Assembly (NCBI GenBank): GCA_945483525.1
Contig: CALYRV010000040.1
Coordinates: 1-15,246, forward strand
From: an uncultured Verrucomicrobiota bacterium
Lineage (GTDB): Bacteria; Verrucomicrobiota; Kiritimatiellia; RFP12; UBA1067
Direction: 5' to 3'
DNA: 15,246 nucleotides
Below the pieces are notes generated by a model. It ran no database searches, had not been told where the DNA came from, and worked only from the letters and a program-made list of their open reading frames with translations. Shown here piece after piece: positions 12,801 through 15,246 of the stretch. Position 1 is the first letter of the stretch. Each line of letters begins with the position of its first letter. The position numbers and the translations under genes were made by a program.

Positions 12801-15246
12801 TGAGAATTTCACTTGATGAACTGAAGAGCCTCCTTTGGGGCGCGGCGGTTCTGCTGCGCGGCAAGATCAACGCGACTGGTTACAAGGAATACATCTTTCC
12901 GCTTGTCTTCTTCAAGCGCATCAGCGATGTGCATCTGGAGGAGCGCCGGAAGGCGCTGGAGATGTCCGGCGGGGACGAAGAATTCGCCGATGCGAAGGAG
13001 AACTACAAGTTCGACATCCCGAAGGGGTGCCTCTGGGACGACATCCGCGAGGTGACGGAGAATGTCGGACAGGCCCTGGTCACGGCGTGGACGCGCATCG
13101 AGCAGGCGAACCCCGACCGCGTCGTCGGCGATCGCGTTGTCGAGGGCTTGGGCGGCATCTTCGGCAAGCGAGACCATTGGACGAACAAGAACATCCTCAC
13201 GGACGAGACCCTCTCTGAGCTGATCGAGCATTTCTCGAAGATCAACCTTTCGATTGCGAGCTGTCCTGCGGACGAGATGGGCAATGCCTACGAGTACCTG
13301 GTTGGGAAGTTCGCCGATGACGCGGGTAACACCGCGCAGGAGTTCTACACCAACCGTACGGTGGTCGAGCTGATGGCCGAGATCCTCGAGCCGAAATCGG
13401 GCGAATCGATCTATGACCCGACTTGCGGTACCGGGGGTATGCTGATCAGTTGCATCGCGCGGTGCAAGGGAAAGAATGAGAACTGGCGCGAGATCAAGGC
13501 GTACGGGCAGGAGCAGAACGCGCTCACCTCGTCCGTCGCCCGCATGAACCTCTTTTTGCACGGCGTCGAGGAGTTCCGCATCATCAATGACGACACGCTG
13601 CTTCGTCCCGGCTTCCTCAACGCGGGCAAGCTCAAGACTTTCGATGTGGTCCTTGCCAATCCTCCTTACTCGATCAAGCAGTGGAACCGCGAGCTTTTCG
13701 CCCACGATCCCTACGACCGCAACTTCCTCGGCACGCCGCCGCAGGGCCGCGCCGACTACGCGTTCATTCAGCATATCCTCAAGTCAATGGATCCCAAGAC
13801 GGGTCGCTGCGCGATTCTTCTGCCGCACGGAGTCCTCTTCCGCGAGGAGGAGAAGGAGATTCGCAAGGCGCTCCTTGATGCTGATCTCCTGGAGTGCGTC
13901 ATCGGGCTCGCGCCGAATCTCTTCTACAATTCGCCGATGGAAGCGTGCATCATGATCTGCCGCGCCAACAAGCCGAAGACGGCGAAGGGAAAGGTGCTCT
14001 TCATCAACGCCGTCAACGAAGTGACGCGGAAGAACGCCGAAAGCAAGCTTGAGCCGGCGCACATCGAGAAGATCATCGCGGCCTATGCGAAGCGCGAAAG
14101 CGATGGTGTGTTCTCGCAGGTCGCGACGCGCGAGGAGATTGCCGCGAAACAGGACAGCCTGGCGATTTCACTCTACGCGCATGTCGGCACGGGCGCTGGG
14201 GATGGTGTCGATCTTAAGGACGCACTGATTGATTTTGCGCTTTCGTCTGAAGAGACGGCAAAATCGATTACGAACCTCGACGATGCGGTGAATGATCGTC
14301 AGGTGAAAGAGGTCTCTTCTCGTCCGCCCATGCCAAAGGTGAAGGTGCCGCGGTTGGAAAAAGAGACGAATCGCAACAAACTTGGCGATGTGGCCGAGGA
14401 GGTTCGCAGCAATTGGAGCGGATCGACTGATGGAGTGCCGATTGTCGGTTTGGAGCATCTTGACCCCGATGAGATTTGGCTCAAGCGTTGGGATGTTGAT
14501 CCCGATGAAAATACCTTCACAAAGGCGTTCCGCAAGGGTCAGTTGCTGCTTGGTCGGCGGCGTGTCTATCAGAAGAAACTTTCGCTTGCGCCGTGTGACG
14601 GAATTTGCTCGGGTGACATTACGGTCATCGCGGCGAAGCCGAAGGCGATCTTGCCCGAGCTCCTGCCGTTTTATCTGCGCACGGACTCGTTCTTTGACTA
14701 TGCGATGCAGGGTTCGGCAGGTTCGCTTTCACCGCGTGTGAAGTGGGCGCATCTCGCCGACTACGAGTTCGGCCTTCCGCCGCTCGATCAGCAGCGCGAA
14801 CTTGCGGAACTTCTCTGGGCGGCAAACGATCTCAAGGAGAAGTACAAGAAGCTTATCACCGCCAGCGACGAAATGCTCAAAGCCAAGTTCCGCGAGATGT
14901 TTGGGGAGTGCGGGGTAAAGGAGTGTGCAGTTTCTAATCCACGACAAATCGCAATGTTTGATGAAGTGTTGTATGATGATACGAAGTCCGCGACAAAGAT
15001 TCCTGCTGGGGAATATTTGGAACAGGGCAGTACGGCGATCTTTGATCAAGCGACGGATAATTTGATTGCCGGATATAGTAACCTTGATGTTGGTGCATGT
15101 GATAAGTTCCCTGCGTTGTTATTTGGGGATCACAGTCGTGTTGTCAAGTATGTTGATAGGCCTTTCTTTATTGGAGCTGACGGCGTAAAGATTTTGCGTA
15201 TTAAGGATGGAAAATATGAACCCAAGTTTGCCTATTATATGCTTGT
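12800..15246 (+). CDS. HsdM-HsdS fusion with two TRDs (3' end cut by window)
   Basis: An open frame of 815 codons to the window edge without a stop. N-terminal half: an HsdM_N-like domain (about 5-155) and an N6_Mtase domain with Q-E-F-Y-T-N-R at 180-186, motif I D-P-T-C-G-T-G-G at 206-213, motif IV N-P-P-Y at 287-290 and G-R-C-A-I-L-L-P-H-G at 335-344. A linker (about 465-518) leads to TRD1 (about 520-665; L-G-D-V-A-E-E-V, K-G-Q-L-L-L-G-R-R, F-G-L-P-P-L-D-Q-Q), a conserved helix bundle (about 665-702), then TRD2 from about 715 (D-Q-A-T-D-N-L-I-A-G-Y-S, L-L-F-G-D-H-S-R, I-G-A-D-G-V-K-I-L), incomplete. Strong AAGGAGG at 12784-12790 precedes ATG 12800. Catalytic motifs are intact, so this could be a self-contained modification enzyme. 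TRD2 is visibly AT-richer than the rest. No HsdR is seen in the window. Confidence 0.92.
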   Translation, partial: MRISLDELKSLLWGAAVLLRGKINATGYKEYIFPLVFFKRISDVHLEERRKALEMSGGDEEFADAKENYKFDIPKGCLWDDIREVTENVGQALVTAWTRIEQANPDRVVGDRVVEGLGGIFGKRDHWTNKNILTDETLSELIEHFSKINLSIASCPADEMGNAYEYLVGKFADDAGNTAQEFYTNRTVVELMAEILEPKSGESIYDPTCGTGGMLISCIARCKGKNENWREIKAYGQEQNALTSSVARMNLFLHGVEEFRIINDDTLLRPGFLNAGKLKTFDVVLANPPYSIKQWNRELFAHDPYDRNFLGTPPQGRADYAFIQHILKSMDPKTGRCAILLPHGVLFREEEKEIRKALLDADLLECVIGLAPNLFYNSPMEACIMICRANKPKTAKGKVLFINAVNEVTRKNAESKLEPAHIEKIIAAYAKRESDGVFSQVATREEIAAKQDSLAISLYAHVGTGAGDGVDLKDALIDFALSSEETAKSITNLDDAVNDRQVKEVSSRPPMPKVKVPRLEKETNRNKLGDVAEEVRSNWSGSTDGVPIVGLEHLDPDEIWLKRWDVDPDENTFTKAFRKGQLLLGRRRVYQKKLSLAPCDGICSGDITVIAAKPKAILPELLPFYLRTDSFFDYAMQGSAGSLSPRVKWAHLADYEFGLPPLDQQRELAELLWAANDLKEKYKKLITASDEMLKAKFREMFGECGVKECAVSNPRQIAMFDEVLYDDTKSATKIPAGEYLEQGSTAIFDQATDNLIAGYSNLDVGACDKFPALLFGDHSRVVKYVDRPFFIGADGVKILRIKDGKYEPKFAYYML

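Noticed and set aside
12809..13774. Long minus-strand open frame under the third methyltransferase
   Set aside because: A mirror of GC-rich HsdM codons; the + strand shows intact methyltransferase motifs.
7241..15246. CRISPR array, insertion sequence, integrase or second tRNA-end att repeat
   Set aside because: No regularly spaced repeats, transposase or recombinase motifs, and no copy of the tRNA 3' end were seen.

Overview
The window reads as a bacterial chromosome fragment with every recognised gene on the + strand. The left half (1-7240) is ordinary chromosome: prs (PRPP synthetase), pth (peptidyl-tRNA hydrolase), hydF ([FeFe]-hydrogenase maturation GTPase), a 1295-residue secreted C10-type cysteine peptidase fused to two beta-helix blocks, a small two-pass membrane protein, and tRNA-Asn(GTT) with its own promoter and terminator. 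Moderately high GC, an anaerobe-type hydF, and a secreted protein with parallel beta-helix blocks of the 'time-series DGDDxNDG...GDTV.v.PGtY' style suggest an anaerobic Kiritimatiellota / Verrucomicrobiota-like organism (gut, rumen or sediment). This assignment is inferred from protein style and was not searched.

Downstream of tRNA-Asn the character changes to accessory DNA (7241-15246): an AT-richer gap with nested symmetric elements, then four small poorly characterised genes. These are a zinc-ribbon protein, a 58-residue Cys-rich peptide, a protein ending in the helical module usually found behind macrodomains, and a hypothetical acidic protein with a Pro/Asp-rich tail. Next come three consecutive N6-adenine DNA methyltransferase-type genes. 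The first has a degenerate catalytic motif (YPPI instead of NPPF/Y) and one fused specificity (TRD) half. The second is a stand-alone HsdM with intact motifs. The third is an HsdM-HsdS fusion with one complete and one partial TRD, cut by the window end. This looks like a Type I-like restriction-modification or methylation-based defence locus; no HsdR/translocase is visible, and it may lie beyond 15246.

Across the window, several transcription-unit heads share one promoter layout: an extended -10 (TGGTATAAT or a close variant) whose end lies only 6-7 nt before the start codon, with a -35-like hexamer 16-17 nt upstream. This predicts leaderless mRNAs for the genes starting at 2700 (GTG), 8271 (ATG) and 9530 (GTG). 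Operon-internal genes (8025, 11274, 12800) instead carry clear Shine-Dalgarno sequences. The promoter layout and the three-methyltransferase cassette with a pseudo-methyltransferase are the observations most worth following up.
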